Positions 53,732 to 62,305 of a DNA stretch of 64,000 bases are shown piece after piece (position 1 is the stretch's first letter; the number at the start of each line of letters is the position of its first letter). Below the pieces are notes generated by a model. It was not told where the DNA came from. It made no database searches and worked only from the letters and a program-made list of their open reading frames with translations. The DNA comes from Streptomyces sp. 3214.6 (GTDB taxonomy: Bacteria; Actinomycetota; Actinomycetes; Streptomycetales; Streptomycetaceae): contig NZ_LT670819.1 in the NCBI RefSeq assembly GCF_900129855.1, positions 3,038,001 through 3,102,000 of the forward strand. The letters run 5' to 3'. A program made the position numbers and the translations under genes.

Positions 53732-55162
53732 ATGCGCCGTTCGAAAATCGTCTGTACTCTCGGCCCCGCGGTCGACTCCCATGAAATGCTCGTGTCGCTG
53801 ATCGAGGCCGGCATGAACGTGGCCCGCTTCAACTTCAGCCACGGCACGCACGCCGAGCACCAGGGCCGTTACGACCGGGTCCGGGCCGCCGCCAAGGAGA
53901 CCGGCCGGGCCATCGGTGTCCTCGCCGACCTGCAGGGCCCGAAGATCCGCCTCGAGACCTTCGCCGAGGGTCCCGTCGAGCTGGTGCGCGGTGACGAGTT
54001 CACCATCACCACCGAGGACGTCCCCGGCGACAAGACGATCTGCGGCACGACGTACAAGGGCCTGCCCGGTGACGTCTCGCGCGGCGACCAGATCCTCATC
54101 AACGACGGCAACGTCGAGCTGAAGGTCCTGGACGTCGAGGGCCAGCGGGTCAAGACGATCGTCATCGAGGGCGGTGTCATCTCCGACCACAAGGGCATCA
54201 ACCTGCCCGGCGCGGCCGTCAACGTGCCCGCGCTGAGCGAGAAGGACATCGACGACCTGCGGTTCGCGCTGCGGATGGGCGCCGACCTGGTCGCGCTGTC
54301 CTTCGTCCGGGACGCCAAGGACGTCAACGACGTCCACCGCGTCATGGACGAGGAGGGCCGCCGGGTCCCCGTCATCGCCAAGGTGGAGAAGCCGCAGGCG
54401 GTGGAGAACATGGAGGACGTCGTGATGGCGTTCGACGGTGTGATGGTCGCGCGTGGCGACCTCGCCGTCGAGTACCCGCTGGAGCGGGTCCCCATGGTGC
54501 AGAAGCGCCTCATCGAGCTGTGCCGGCGCAACGCCAAGCCGGTGATCGTGGCGACCCAGATGATGGAGTCGATGATCACCAACTCCCGTCCGACCCGCGC
54601 CGAGGCCTCCGACGTGGCCAACGCGATCCTGGACGGCGCGGACGCCGTGATGCTGTCCGCCGAGTCGAGCGTGGGCGCGTACCCGATCGAGACCGTGAAG
54701 ACGATGTCGAAGATCGTCACCGCGGCCGAGCAGGAGCTGCTCAGCAAGGGTCTGCAGCCGCTCGTGCCGGGCAAGAAGCCGCGGACGCAGGGTGGTTCGA
54801 TCGCCCGTGCCGCCTGCGAGATCTCCGACTTCCTCGGCGGCCGCGGTCTGGTGGCCTTCACGCAGTCCGGCGACACCGCCCGCCGGCTGTCCCGGTACCG
54901 GGCGTCCCAGCCGATCATCGCCTTCACCACCGACGAGAACACCCGCAACCAGCTGGCGCTGAGCTGGGGCGTCGAGTCGCACGTGGTGCCGTTCGTGAAC
55001 ACCACGGACGAGATGGTCGACATGGTCGACATGGAGATCGCCAAGATCAACCGCTTCAACCCGGGCGAGATCGTCATCATCACGGCCGGTTCACCCCCCG
55101 GCGTCCCCGGCACCACCAACATGCTGCGCGTCCACCACCTCGGCGGCGGCTCCCGCGACTGA
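53732..55162 (+). CDS. pyk: Pyruvate kinase
   Basis: A 476-residue enzyme making pyruvate and ATP from phosphoenolpyruvate. The A domain starts MRRSKIVCTLGPAVDS; the substrate/metal residues lie in NFSHGTHAEH, the catalytic Lys in PVIAKVEKPQAVEN, and MVARGDLAVEYPLERVP and MMESMITNSRPTRAE match the barrel motifs. The C domain closes with ITAGSPPGVPGTTN. Located after pta-ackA, as in S. coelicolor (pyk2 by memory of order). A perfect terminator follows. Confidence 0.97.
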   Translation: MRRSKIVCTLGPAVDSHEMLVSLIEAGMNVARFNFSHGTHAEHQGRYDRVRAAAKETGRAIGVLADLQGPKIRLETFAEGPVELVRGDEFTITTEDVPGDKTICGTTYKGLPGDVSRGDQILINDGNVELKVLDVEGQRVKTIVIEGGVISDHKGINLPGAAVNVPALSEKDIDDLRFALRMGADLVALSFVRDAKDVNDVHRVMDEEGRRVPVIAKVEKPQAVENMEDVVMAFDGVMVARGDLAVEYPLERVPMVQKRLIELCRRNAKPVIVATQMMESMITNSRPTRAEASDVANAILDGADAVMLSAESSVGAYPIETVKTMSKIVTAAEQELLSKGLQPLVPGKKPRTQGGSIARAACEISDFLGGRGLVAFTQSGDTARRLSRYRASQPIIAFTTDENTRNQLALSWGVESHVVPFVNTTDEMVDMVDMEIAKINRFNPGEIVIITAGSPPGVPGTTNMLRVHHLGGGSRD

Positions 55163-55193
55163 TCCCGGCAGCCCCGTGAAGGAGCGTGAACGA

Positions 55194-55232
55194 CGCTGAG
55201 GGCGCCCCCTGCGACAGGGGGCGCCCTCAGCG
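55194..55232. terminator. Strong terminator after pyk
   Basis: A perfect 17-bp inverted repeat (CGCTGAGGGCGCCCCCT at 55194-55210, complement at 55216-55232) with a 5-base loop, followed by CTTGTG. It lies between the convergent pyk and Ser/Asp-rich protein genes and can serve both. Confidence 0.85.
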
Positions 55233-55293
55233 CTTGTGCGGCTCCCGGACGGGTCTAGGGGGCGCTCAGCCGGTGTGGTGCTCGTGTCGTCCG

Positions 55294-56670
55294 TCAGCCG
55301 GCGGTCGTGTACTGGTGCAGCCCCGGCACGGTCAGCGTGCCGCCGAACTGGCCCGCCTGCTGCACCTTCACGTTGGTGAAGTAGATCAGCGGGATGTTCA
55401 GGGGCGGCGGGCTCTTCGGGCTGAACGTGATCGGGATCAGGCCGAACAGGTTCCCGGAGATGCTCTCCGTGTACATGATCGTGTCGCCGTCGCGGATGGT
55501 CGACGTGGTGCCCTTGCCGGCCTGCACGTGGTAGGTCCGGCCGGACTGCTTGTCGTTCACCGTCTGATGCAGGTCGCCGATGTCCGTCCCGCCCGAGATG
55601 ACGTACTTCAGCACCTCCTTGACGGTGCCGTTGGCGGTCTTCACCTTGACGACGCCCTGGTAGTCGGCGCCCTTGAGGAGCAGCGAACTGGCGTTCAGGT
55701 ACCAGGGGTCGTCGGGCAGCCTGACCTTGTTGTCGATGCCGCCCTCGTCGTCGGTGGCGACGGGGCAGTCGTCGACGTTCGTGGTGGCGCTCTGCGAGGG
55801 GCTCGGCGAGGCCGTGGCGTCGTCGGTGGCCTTCCCGGCGTCCTTCGCCGTCTCCTCGGCCGTTTCGGCGGTGTCCTTGACGGTGTCCTTCACCTTGTCG
55901 GTGACGGCGTCCTTGGTGCCCTTGGACGTGCCGGAGGAGCCCTTGCCCGACGTACCGGAACCCGAGGAGCCGGACCCGGAGCCGGAGCCGGAGCCCGACG
56001 ACGAGTCGCCCGCCGAGGCCGATCCGGAGGCCGACGGGGACGGGCTCGCCGTGGCCGTGGAGCCGGCGTCCTTGCCGTCGAAGAGGTCCGTGAGGGCGTC
56101 GCCGACGGTCTCCAGGACGCTCTTGCTCGTCTCGGTGGCCGACGGGCTCGCCGTCGCGGTGTCACCGGACGTCGCCGACTTCGCGGGCGAGGAGGACGCC
56201 GAAGGGGAGGGCTCCGCCGTGTCGCCGGAACCTGAATCCGACGACGAGGAGCCGCCCTTGTCGCCCGAGTCGCCCGACGTGTCCTTCGAGCCGTCCTTGG
56301 AACCGTCCGTGGACTCGTCCTTGGAGTCGCCCTTCGAGCCGTCTGCGTCCTCGCTGGCGCTGTCCGAGGCGGACGGCGACGGCGAGGGCGACGCGGACGC
56401 GTCCGCGCCCTCCAGGGCCGCCACGCAGTCCTTGTACTCGTCGATCGTGAGGCTCTTGGACGCCGGCTGGTCCTCGGCGTTGGCGAGGGTCGGCGTGAAG
56501 CCCATCCCCATGAGAACCGCCGTCGGCATGGCAGCCAGGGCTATCGCCTTGCCCGCCGGCATGTGGAATCTCGTGAACAGCGGCTTCTTGGGTGCCGCAT
56601 GGCGCGGCCCGGTGGTTCTCACGCGGGCAGCGTCCACATCGCTCCCGGTGGAAACCTCGTCAGCCGGCAC
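55294..56670 (-). CDS. Ser/Asp-rich cell-envelope protein of the DUF6230/DUF6114 cluster
   Basis: A 458-residue protein. GTG 56670 lies 4 bases after GGGAGG and 11 bases inside the upstream gene, so it is coupled. An N-terminal basic patch and hydrophobic segment (KAIALAAMPTAVLMGMGF) act as signal or anchor. Residues about 60-290 are low-complexity Ser/Asp/Lys/Thr sequence (SPSPSPSASDSASE, DSKDESTDGSKDGSKD). The C-terminal about 150 residues are a folded domain beginning CPVATDDEGGIDNKV and matching a conserved Streptomyces hypothetical family. Third gene of the cluster. Function unknown; surface display is inferred. Confidence 0.85.
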   Translation of the reverse strand: MPADEVSTGSDVDAARVRTTGPRHAAPKKPLFTRFHMPAGKAIALAAMPTAVLMGMGFTPTLANAEDQPASKSLTIDEYKDCVAALEGADASASPSPSPSASDSASEDADGSKGDSKDESTDGSKDGSKDTSGDSGDKGGSSSSDSGSGDTAEPSPSASSSPAKSATSGDTATASPSATETSKSVLETVGDALTDLFDGKDAGSTATASPSPSASGSASAGDSSSGSGSGSGSGSSGSGTSGKGSSGTSKGTKDAVTDKVKDTVKDTAETAEETAKDAGKATDDATASPSPSQSATTNVDDCPVATDDEGGIDNKVRLPDDPWYLNASSLLLKGADYQGVVKVKTANGTVKEVLKYVISGGTDIGDLHQTVNDKQSGRTYHVQAGKGTTSTIRDGDTIMYTESISGNLFGLIPITFSPKSPPPLNIPLIYFTNVKVQQAGQFGGTLTVPGLHQYTTAG

Positions 56671-57298
56671 TGTGCCTCCCGTTCGCCCCGTTGGCCGGGC
56701 TCGTTCGTGACAGTTCGTGCAGATCGTGCGGCTCGCCCGTCGCCTCGTCGTCCTTGGTGAAGGACGGCCCCGCGGTGGGGGCCGGGCCCGTGCTGTACGG
56801 GTTCACGGTGAGATCGCCCGCCGGGACCGAACTCTCGGGAAACGCGCCCTCGGGGGCGTCTCCGGCGTTCGCGACGGCCTCCGGCGACTGGGCCGGGGCG
56901 GGCGGCGCACCCGGCGCCCAGGACACGGCCATCGCCCCGCCGATCAGCGCGAACAGGAAGCCGATGAGGAACCCGCCGAGGTTGGACACCGGGATGGAGA
57001 CCAGGCCGAGCAGGATCGCCGCGACGCCCGCGAAGACCTGTACGTGCTTCTGAAACCACAGACTGATGCCCAGGACGCCCAGCAGCACACCGATGATCAG
57101 CGACCCGGCGCCCGCGGTGGTCGACATCGCCAGTGTCAGATGGCCCACCTGAAGGTGCGCGTAAGGGAAGTAGGCGATGGGGAAGCCGGCGAGAAGGACG
57201 AACAGGCCCGCCCAGAAAGGCCTGGTGCCCCGCCAGGCGCGGAACTGCTGCCTCCGGCGGGTGAACTGACCGGGGTCGGCAGGGGTCTCGGCGCTCAT
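56660..57298 (-). CDS. DUF6114 membrane protein
   Basis: A 212-residue protein with four membrane spans between residues 25 and 130 (GLFVLLAGFPIAYFPYA; AGAGSLIIGVLLGVLGISL; VFAGVAAILLGLVSI; LGGFLIGFLFALIGGAMAV) and a Pro/Ala/Glu-rich cytoplasmic or external tail. The layout and the FRAWRGTRPFWAG start fit DUF6114, which in Streptomyces always neighbours DUF6230. ATG 57298. Overlaps the next gene by 11 bp. Function unknown. Confidence 0.88.
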   Translation of the reverse strand: MSAETPADPGQFTRRRQQFRAWRGTRPFWAGLFVLLAGFPIAYFPYAHLQVGHLTLAMSTTAGAGSLIIGVLLGVLGISLWFQKHVQVFAGVAAILLGLVSIPVSNLGGFLIGFLFALIGGAMAVSWAPGAPPAPAQSPEAVANAGDAPEGAFPESSVPAGDLTVNPYSTGPAPTAGPSFTKDDEATGEPHDLHELSRTSPANGANGRHSAG

Positions 57299-57372
57299 GG
57301 AAAACAGCTCCCTGGTGCGGCGTTTCTGTGGTGGTGAGTTGTACAGCGCGTGAAGACCCGGCCTTCACGATG

Positions 57373-57407
57373 GACGGGCGGGGGCGCCACCGGCTCCCCC
57401 GCCCGTC
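57373..57407 (-). terminator. Hairpin between DUF6230 and DUF6114 genes
   Basis: A perfect 12-bp inverted repeat (GACGGGCGGGGG at 57373-57384, complement at 57396-57407), 9 bp after the DUF6230 stop. No T run; it may lower expression of the downstream genes relative to DUF6230. Confidence 0.6.
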
Positions 57408-57416
57408 AGAGAGTGC

Positions 57417-58049
57417 TTAGTAGCACTCCTTGACACCCGTCGACAGCGACATCTTCAGGCCGCTGAGCTTGAAGGTTCCGGCGGTGGTGGCCCACGCCGT
57501 CTGCTTCACGTCGGTCAGCGTGACGGAGTCGGCCTGCTGGGCGAACCCGAACGGGTTCGCTGTGTCACCGCTCTTGAGACCAGGACCCTTGCTGGCGTCC
57601 TTGGCCGCGACGCCGATGTCGAGCCCCCGGAACACGGCGTCCGCCGAAAGGTCCTCGACGTCGATGTACAGGTTCTCGGCCTCGACCGGCTTACCGCCGC
57701 CGCCCGCCTTCAGCGTGAGGCTGACGGAACCGATCAGCGGGATGTTCGGGGTGACCACGGACTGGCACATGTTCGTGATCGAGGCGCTCTTGAACCCGGA
57801 GACGGCGACGGGGTGAGCCGTCTTCTTGCCGTCGAGGGTGTAACCCGAGTCGATCGCGCCGTACTGCGAGAAGCCCGTGCCGTCGAGCTGGTCGGCCGTG
57901 ACCTTGAACGACTGGCCGGACACGCTGAACGACGCGGCCAGTGCACCCTGCGCGAGGGCGACACCTATACATGCCGTGGCGGCGACGCTGGGCACCATGA
58001 CCACAGCGAACCGCTTCCATCTGGTCCCGCCACGCACCTGGGACTCCAT
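57417..58049 (-). CDS. DUF6230 secreted/envelope protein (often mis-annotated cholesterol esterase)
   Basis: A 210-residue exported protein. ATG 58049 follows AAGGAGG by 5 bases; the upstream GTG-like extension is unlikely. A basic N-terminus plus hydrophobic core (FAVVMVPSVAATACIGVALAQ) ends at ALAASF. The mature part is a beta-rich domain with two Cys (NMCQSV and the C-terminal KECY) that could form a disulfide. No lipase or esterase motif (no GxSxG) is visible, so the common label cholesterol esterase is unsupported. First gene of the cluster, behind a long palindrome-rich region. Confidence 0.88.
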   Translation of the reverse strand: MESQVRGGTRWKRFAVVMVPSVAATACIGVALAQGALAASFSVSGQSFKVTADQLDGTGFSQYGAIDSGYTLDGKKTAHPVAVSGFKSASITNMCQSVVTPNIPLIGSVSLTLKAGGGGKPVEAENLYIDVEDLSADAVFRGLDIGVAAKDASKGPGLKSGDTANPFGFAQQADSVTLTDVKQTAWATTAGTFKLSGLKMSLSTGVKECY

Positions 58050-58426
58050 ATTTCCTCCTTCTCGGACGTACATCTCCTGGCCCTGACTAGCCTCCTGAAA
58101 CGGCGGCTCAGCCGGGCAGGGATGGGAGAAGTGCTACGTCCTCGGGAAGGGGAGCGCCCGTAACTCGGAGGCGCGAACCGCGCACCGATCACCGGCGATC
58201 ACCCCCGAGCGACAACCACTGGTCGCGCCTGACACGCATCACGCACAACCTTGCTGGGCAGGCTTCGCGCAGCGAAGACCCCCCTGCCCAAGGGCCGGCG
58301 CCACTGCCGCCTGCCCTGCTCGGTGGGGACCCAGGAAAACCCGTTGACCCAACCGGCTGTCGGGGTACGGGATTGGACCGAGCGTGGCCGATCGTGGTGC
58401 ATTCTCGCCGCCCGCACAAGGGGGTT

Positions 58427-58444
58427 CGTTACTGGCTAGTAACG
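58427..58444. promoter_or_regulatory. Palindrome CGTTACT-N4-AGTAACG
   Basis: Perfect 7-bp arms with a 4-base spacer (ggct), the geometry of many TetR-family operators. A shorter relative (TTACTGGCAGTAA) sits 115 bp further towards the thioredoxin gene. Confidence 0.6.
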
Positions 58445-58558
58445 GCCGGATAACCGAACAACGACCCACAGGTCTCGACCGGCAACACAGGGTGTCATCC
58501 ATGCCCAGGACAAAGCTGTTGATCGATGGACAGAATCCGACAGATCAACGCCATAGCC

Positions 58559-58571
58559 TTACTGGCAGTAA
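58559..58571. promoter_or_regulatory. Palindrome TTACTGGCAGTAA
   Basis: A 13-bp perfect palindrome about a central G, sharing TTACTGGC and AGTAA with the dyad at 58427-58444 but with one base less in the middle. Confidence 0.5.
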
Positions 58572-58573
58572 CA

Positions 58574-58611
58574 GCGGCCGCGATTACCAAGATTTGGTAA
58601 AACGCGGCCGC
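58574..58611. promoter_or_regulatory. Large inverted repeat with TTACCAA arms
   Basis: GCGGCCGCG plus TTACCAA face TTGGTAA plus CGCGGCCGC across a GAT centre, with a one-base versus two-base bulge. It could be an operator or the terminator of the minus-strand thioredoxin-TPR gene, whose stop is 86 bp upstream. Confidence 0.6.
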
Positions 58612-58696
58612 GGAAGGCCCATCTCGGCAGAACTTTCACTCCGGCGACACGGGCTCTGACGTTTAGCGACTGGTCAGAACCCGCGCTCCGCCCGGA

Positions 58697-59674
58697 TCAG
58701 AACAGCGCACGCGCCAGCGCCCGCCGGGCCGCCGCCACCCGGGGGTCGTCCGGCCCGACCACCTCGAACAGTTCGAGCAGTCGCATCCGTGCGGCGTCCC
58801 GGTCGTCGCCGGACGTGCGCTGCACGGTGTCGATGAGCCGCCCGAAGGCGTCCTCGACATGACCGCCCACCAGATCCAGGTCGGCCACGGCGATCTGCGC
58901 CTCGACGTCCATGGGTTGGTCGGCCGCCTCCTTGCGCACCTGCTGCGGATCCATACCACCCACCCGCTGAAGCAACTCGGCCTGCGCGAGCCCGAGTTTG
59001 GCCTCACTGTTGCCCGGGTCGTCGGCGAGCACGTTCTTGTACGCCTGCACCGCGCCGCCGAAGTCACCGGCGTCCAGCGCCTGTACGGCGGCTTCGAGCA
59101 GTCCGTCGTACGGCCCGACCGGCTCGGCCGCGGCGGCCTCCGGACGGCCGCCCGGCTCGGCGTCGGGATCGACGCTCAGACCGGTGAGCCCGAACCGCTG
59201 CTCGGCGACCTGCACCAACTGGTCGAGGGTCTGCCGGATCTGGGCCTCGCCGGCCGCCCCCTGGAAGAGCGGCAGCGCCTGCCCTGCGACGACCGCGAAC
59301 ACCGCCGGGATGCCCTGCACCCCGAACTGCTGCATCAGCATCTGGTTAGCGTCGACGTCGATCTTGGCGAGCAGGAAGCGGCCGTTGTACTCGACGGCGA
59401 GCCGCTCCAGGACGGGGCTCAGCTGCTTACAGGGCTGACACCACTCGGCCCAGAAGTCGATGACGACCGGCACCTCGGCGGACCGCTGCAGGACCTCCTG
59501 CTCGAAACCCGCCTCATCGACGTCGATGACGAGATCGGCCGGGGAGACGGCGCCCGCGCCGCCCTGCCGCGCCGTTTCGGCGCGCGTCTGCTCCGCCTTC
59601 GCCTTGGCCTCCTGGGCCGCCTTCACCGCGGCGAGGTCGACGACTCCGCTCATGGACATGTTCCGTGGCTGCAT
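58697..59674 (-). CDS. Thioredoxin-TPR protein (YbbN/CnoX-like)
   Basis: A 325-residue protein starting at ATG 59674, 6-7 bases after GGGGAGGA. After an Ala/Glu/Lys helix (about 10-35) a thioredoxin domain (about 45-150) carries WAEWCQPCKQL and the cis-Pro GIPAVFAVV. The C-terminal 130 residues are TPR-like helices (LLEAAVQALDAGDFGGAVQAY, then PGNSEAKLGLAQAELL) as in the co-chaperone YbbN/CnoX. Unlike E. coli CnoX, both active-site Cys are present, so redox activity is possible. Role inferred: protecting or handing over oxidised proteins. Confidence 0.9.
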   Translation of the reverse strand: MQPRNMSMSGVVDLAAVKAAQEAKAKAEQTRAETARQGGAGAVSPADLVIDVDEAGFEQEVLQRSAEVPVVIDFWAEWCQPCKQLSPVLERLAVEYNGRFLLAKIDVDANQMLMQQFGVQGIPAVFAVVAGQALPLFQGAAGEAQIRQTLDQLVQVAEQRFGLTGLSVDPDAEPGGRPEAAAAEPVGPYDGLLEAAVQALDAGDFGGAVQAYKNVLADDPGNSEAKLGLAQAELLQRVGGMDPQQVRKEAADQPMDVEAQIAVADLDLVGGHVEDAFGRLIDTVQRTSGDDRDAARMRLLELFEVVGPDDPRVAAARRALARALF

Positions 59675-59741
59675 GCGTCTATCCTCCCCCGTCAGCGCGC
59701 CTGCATGAAAAAGCGTCCCGTTTACGCCCGACAACACGAGC

Positions 59742-59764
59742 TTACGCTACGAGTCGTAGCGTAA
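59742..59764. promoter_or_regulatory. Perfect 23-bp palindrome, probable TetR operator
   Basis: Arms TTACGCTACGA (59742-59752) and TCGTAGCGTAA (59754-59764) are exactly complementary around a central g. It lies in the divergent gap between the thioredoxin-TPR gene and the TetR gene, 67 bp from the former start and 95 bp from the latter. Confidence 0.85.
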
Positions 59765-59859
59765 TGGCACTGAGTGCCGCCACAACACCACCCCCTGGGT
59801 CGCCCTCTGGTGATCTGCCTCACGGAAGCCCGGAACAAACCGCCGGTTATGGTCGGGGG

Positions 59860-60483
59860 ATGCAGAGCCGCACCCCCGTATGCCGTACCGGCCGTCCGCG
59901 CAGCGCCGCCGCGGACACCGCGATCCTGGCTGCGACACGGGAGGCGCTGGTCGAACTTGGCTGGTCGAAGCTCACCCTGGGCGACGTGGCCGCGCGCGCG
60001 GGCGTGGCGAAGACGACCCTCTACCGCCGCTGGTCCGGCAAGAGCGAACTGGTCGTCGACGCGGTCGCGGAACTCTTCGGCGAACTCGAACTCCCCGACC
60101 GCGGCAGCCTGGCCGCCGACATCGAGGGCGTGGTCCTGCAGTTCGCGGCGATCCTGGCCCGCCCGGAGGCCAAGAGCGGTCTGATGGCGGCCGTCGCCGA
60201 GTCCACGCGCGACGGCGAGCTGCGCGAGCGCATCCGCGCCTCCATCGTCGACCCTCAGAAGGACCTCGTCCTGGAGGGCCGGGCCCGTGCCCGTGCCCGC
60301 GGCGAACTCCCCCCGGAGTCCGACCCCGAGGAGGCGGCCCGCACCGTCGACCTCATCTTCGACGTCGTCGCCGGCGCGGTCGTCCACCGCACCCTGGTCA
60401 GCGCGGAACCGGCGGACGAGGAGTGGGTGCGCCGCTTCACGACGATCCTGCTGAGCGGCCTCACGGGCCTGCCCGGTTCCTAG
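59860..60483 (+). CDS. TetR-family transcriptional regulator
   Basis: A 207-residue repressor from ATG 59860 (MQSRTPVCRTGRPRSAAAD), preceded by GGGGG; the open frame continues upstream through the palindrome and is not used. TetR_N helix-turn-helix at about residues 18-62 (LGDVAARAGVAKTTLYRRWSGKSEL), then a TetR_C_11-like ligand domain. The perfect 23-bp palindrome upstream is the obvious binding site, so it probably represses itself and perhaps the divergent thioredoxin-TPR gene. Convergent with icmA. Confidence 0.93.
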   Translation: MQSRTPVCRTGRPRSAAADTAILAATREALVELGWSKLTLGDVAARAGVAKTTLYRRWSGKSELVVDAVAELFGELELPDRGSLAADIEGVVLQFAAILARPEAKSGLMAAVAESTRDGELRERIRASIVDPQKDLVLEGRARARARGELPPESDPEEAARTVDLIFDVVAGAVVHRTLVSAEPADEEWVRRFTTILLSGLTGLPGS

Positions 60484-60521
60484 CCGTCGGGTTCCCGCCC
60501 TGGATCACAGCTCCCGGGGCC

Positions 60522-60569
60522 GTTCAGAAACCCGCCGGTTCAGAAACCCGCCGGTTCAGAAACCGGCCG
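60522..60569. repeat. Three tandem 16-bp copies at the icmA 3' end
   Basis: gttcagaaacccgccg occurs at 60522-60537 and 60538-60553, and a one-base variant (gttcagaaaccggccg) at 60554-60569. The third copy contains the last codons and stop of icmA, so the gene end has been duplicated twice downstream. Confidence 0.9.
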
Positions 60570-62256
60570 GCTCCGTGTACACCCCCCACTCGTCCCGCAG
60601 GGCGTCACAGATCTCGCCCAGCGTCGCCTCGGCGCGTACCGCGTCCAGCATCGGCCCGATCATGTTGGAGCCGTCACGGGCGGCGGCCAGCATGGCGTCG
60701 AGGGCGGTGCGTACGGCCCGCTCGTCCCGGGCCGCCTTCCGCGCAGCCAGCGCCCGGACCTGCTCCCGCTCCACCTCGTGGCTGACCCGCAGGATCTCCA
60801 GCTCCCCGGTCACCGATCCGGTGTGCGCGTTGACGCCGACGACCTTCTTCTCCCCCTTCTCCAGGGCCTGCTGGTAGCGGAAGGCGGACTCGGCGATCTC
60901 GCCGGTGAACCAGCCGTCCTCGATGCCGCGCAGGATGCCGGAGGTGATGGGCCCGATGGGGTGCCGCCCGTCGGGGTGGGCCCGGGTGCCGCGCTCCTTT
61001 ATCTGCTCGAAGATCTTCTCGGCGTCCGCCTCGATCCGGTCCGTCAACTGCTCGACGAACCACGAACCACCCAGTGGGTCGGCCACGCTCGCGACGCCGG
61101 TCTCCTCCATCAGCACCTGCTGTGTGCGCAGCGCGATCTCCGCCGCCTGCTCGCTCGGCAGCGCGAGGGTCTCGTCGAGGGCGTTGGTGTGCAGCGAGTT
61201 GGTCCCGCCGAGCACCGCCGCGAGCGCCTCCACCGCCGTACGGACCACGTTGTTGTACGGCTGCTGGGCGGTCAGCGAGACGCCGGCGGTCTGGGTGTGG
61301 AAGCGCAGCCACTGCGCCTTCTCGGAGCGCGCCCCGTAGACGTCGCGCATCCACCGCGCCCAGATCCGGCGCGCCGCACGGAACTTGGCGATCTCCTCGA
61401 AGAAGTCGAGGTGCGCGTCGAAGAAGAAGGACAGGCCGGGCGCGAACACGTCCACGTCCAGGCCGCGGCTGAGCCCCAGTTCGACGTACCCGAAGCCGTC
61501 CGCCAGCGTGTACGCCAGCTCCTGCGCGGCCGTCGAGCCCGCCTCCCGGATGTGGTAGCCGGAGACGGACAGCGGCTTGTAGGCGGGGATGCCGGCCGCG
61601 CAGTACTCCATCAGGTCGCCGATCAGGCGCAGATGCGGCTCGGGCTGGAAGAGCCACTCCTTCTGGGCGATGTACTCCTTGAAGATGTCCGTCTGGAGCG
61701 TGCCGTTGAGGACGCCCGGATCCACGCCCTGCCGTTCGGCGGCCACGAGGTACATGCAGAAGACGGGGACGGCGGGACCGCTGATGGTCATGGAGGTCGT
61801 CACGTCACCGAGCGGGATGTCCTTGAAGAGGACCTCCATGTCGGCGGCGGAGTCGATGGCGACCCCGCAGTGCCCGACCTCGCCCAGGGAGCGCGCGTCG
61901 TCGGAGTCGCGCCCCATCAGGGTCGGCATGTCGAAGGCGACGGACAGGCCCCCGCCGCCGTTGGCGAGGATCATCTTGTAGCGCTCGTTGGTCTGCTCGG
62001 CGTTGCCGAACCCCGCGAACTGCCGGATCGTCCAGGTGCGCCCTCGGTAACCGGTCGGGTACAGCCCGCGCGTGAAGGGGTACTCGCCGGGCCAGCCGAT
62101 CCGCTCGAAGCCGTCGTAGGCGTCACCAGGCCGCGGCCCGTAGACCGGCTCCACGGGGTCCCCGGAGAGCGTGCTGAAGTCGGCCTCACGCCTGCGCGAA
62201 GCGTCGTACCGGGCCTGCCAGCGGCGGCGGCCCTCCTCGATGGCGTCAGCGTCCAT
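60556..62256 (-). CDS. icmA: Isobutyryl-CoA mutase large subunit IcmA
   Basis: A 566-residue protein, the exact length of known Streptomyces IcmA. It interconverts isobutyryl-CoA and n-butyryl-CoA with coenzyme B12. Two residues distinguish it from methylmalonyl-CoA mutase: Phe80 in TIRQFAGFG (Tyr in MCM) and Gln198 in YIAQKEW (Arg in MCM); both are present. SGYHIREAG and [12 protein letters not shown] match the barrel. No B12-binding domain is fused, so a separate small subunit IcmB is needed; none is in this window. Links valine catabolism to polyketide precursors. ATG 62256, preceded by two strong palindromes. Confidence 0.95.
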   Translation of the reverse strand: MDADAIEEGRRRWQARYDASRRREADFSTLSGDPVEPVYGPRPGDAYDGFERIGWPGEYPFTRGLYPTGYRGRTWTIRQFAGFGNAEQTNERYKMILANGGGGLSVAFDMPTLMGRDSDDARSLGEVGHCGVAIDSAADMEVLFKDIPLGDVTTSMTISGPAVPVFCMYLVAAERQGVDPGVLNGTLQTDIFKEYIAQKEWLFQPEPHLRLIGDLMEYCAAGIPAYKPLSVSGYHIREAGSTAAQELAYTLADGFGYVELGLSRGLDVDVFAPGLSFFFDAHLDFFEEIAKFRAARRIWARWMRDVYGARSEKAQWLRFHTQTAGVSLTAQQPYNNVVRTAVEALAAVLGGTNSLHTNALDETLALPSEQAAEIALRTQQVLMEETGVASVADPLGGSWFVEQLTDRIEADAEKIFEQIKERGTRAHPDGRHPIGPITSGILRGIEDGWFTGEIAESAFRYQQALEKGEKKVVGVNAHTGSVTGELEILRVSHEVEREQVRALAARKAARDERAVRTALDAMLAAARDGSNMIGPMLDAVRAEATLGEICDALRDEWGVYTEPAGF

Positions 62257-62264
62257 GCTTTCAA

Positions 62265-62286
62265 TTTACTAGGACGTCCGAATAAA
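62265..62286. promoter_or_regulatory. icmA-proximal operator dyad
   Basis: TTTACTAGGAC and GTCCGAATAAA form a 22-bp dyad with two mismatches around GGAC|GTCC. It ends 9 bp before the icmA start codon, overlapping the region where the -10 and start of transcription must be. Confidence 0.7.
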
Positions 62287-62305
62287 TGTCGATGGATTCG
62301 ATGAA

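Larger units (their letters stand above)
58050..58696. promoter_or_regulatory. 650-bp regulatory region upstream of the DUF6230 cluster
   Basis: No credible gene is seen. The half nearer the thioredoxin gene (58421-58640) is less GC-rich and holds three dyads: CGTTACT-ggct-AGTAACG at 58427-58444, TTACTGGCAGTAA at 58559-58571, and TTACCAA-gat-TTGGTAA at 58584-58600 embedded in a larger GC-flanked inverted repeat. The first two share the word TTACTGGC..AGTAA. This is where the operon promoter is likely to lie, which would give a long leader of several hundred bases. Confidence 0.65.

Noticed and set aside
57417..58049. Cholesterol esterase activity for the DUF6230 protein
   Set aside because: No GxSxG, no catalytic triad arrangement; the label used in older annotations is not supported by the sequence.
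58384..58659. A 91-codon plus-strand open frame in the DUF6230 upstream region
   Set aside because: No ribosome binding site, no protein-like composition, and it spans three palindromes; noncoding is simpler.
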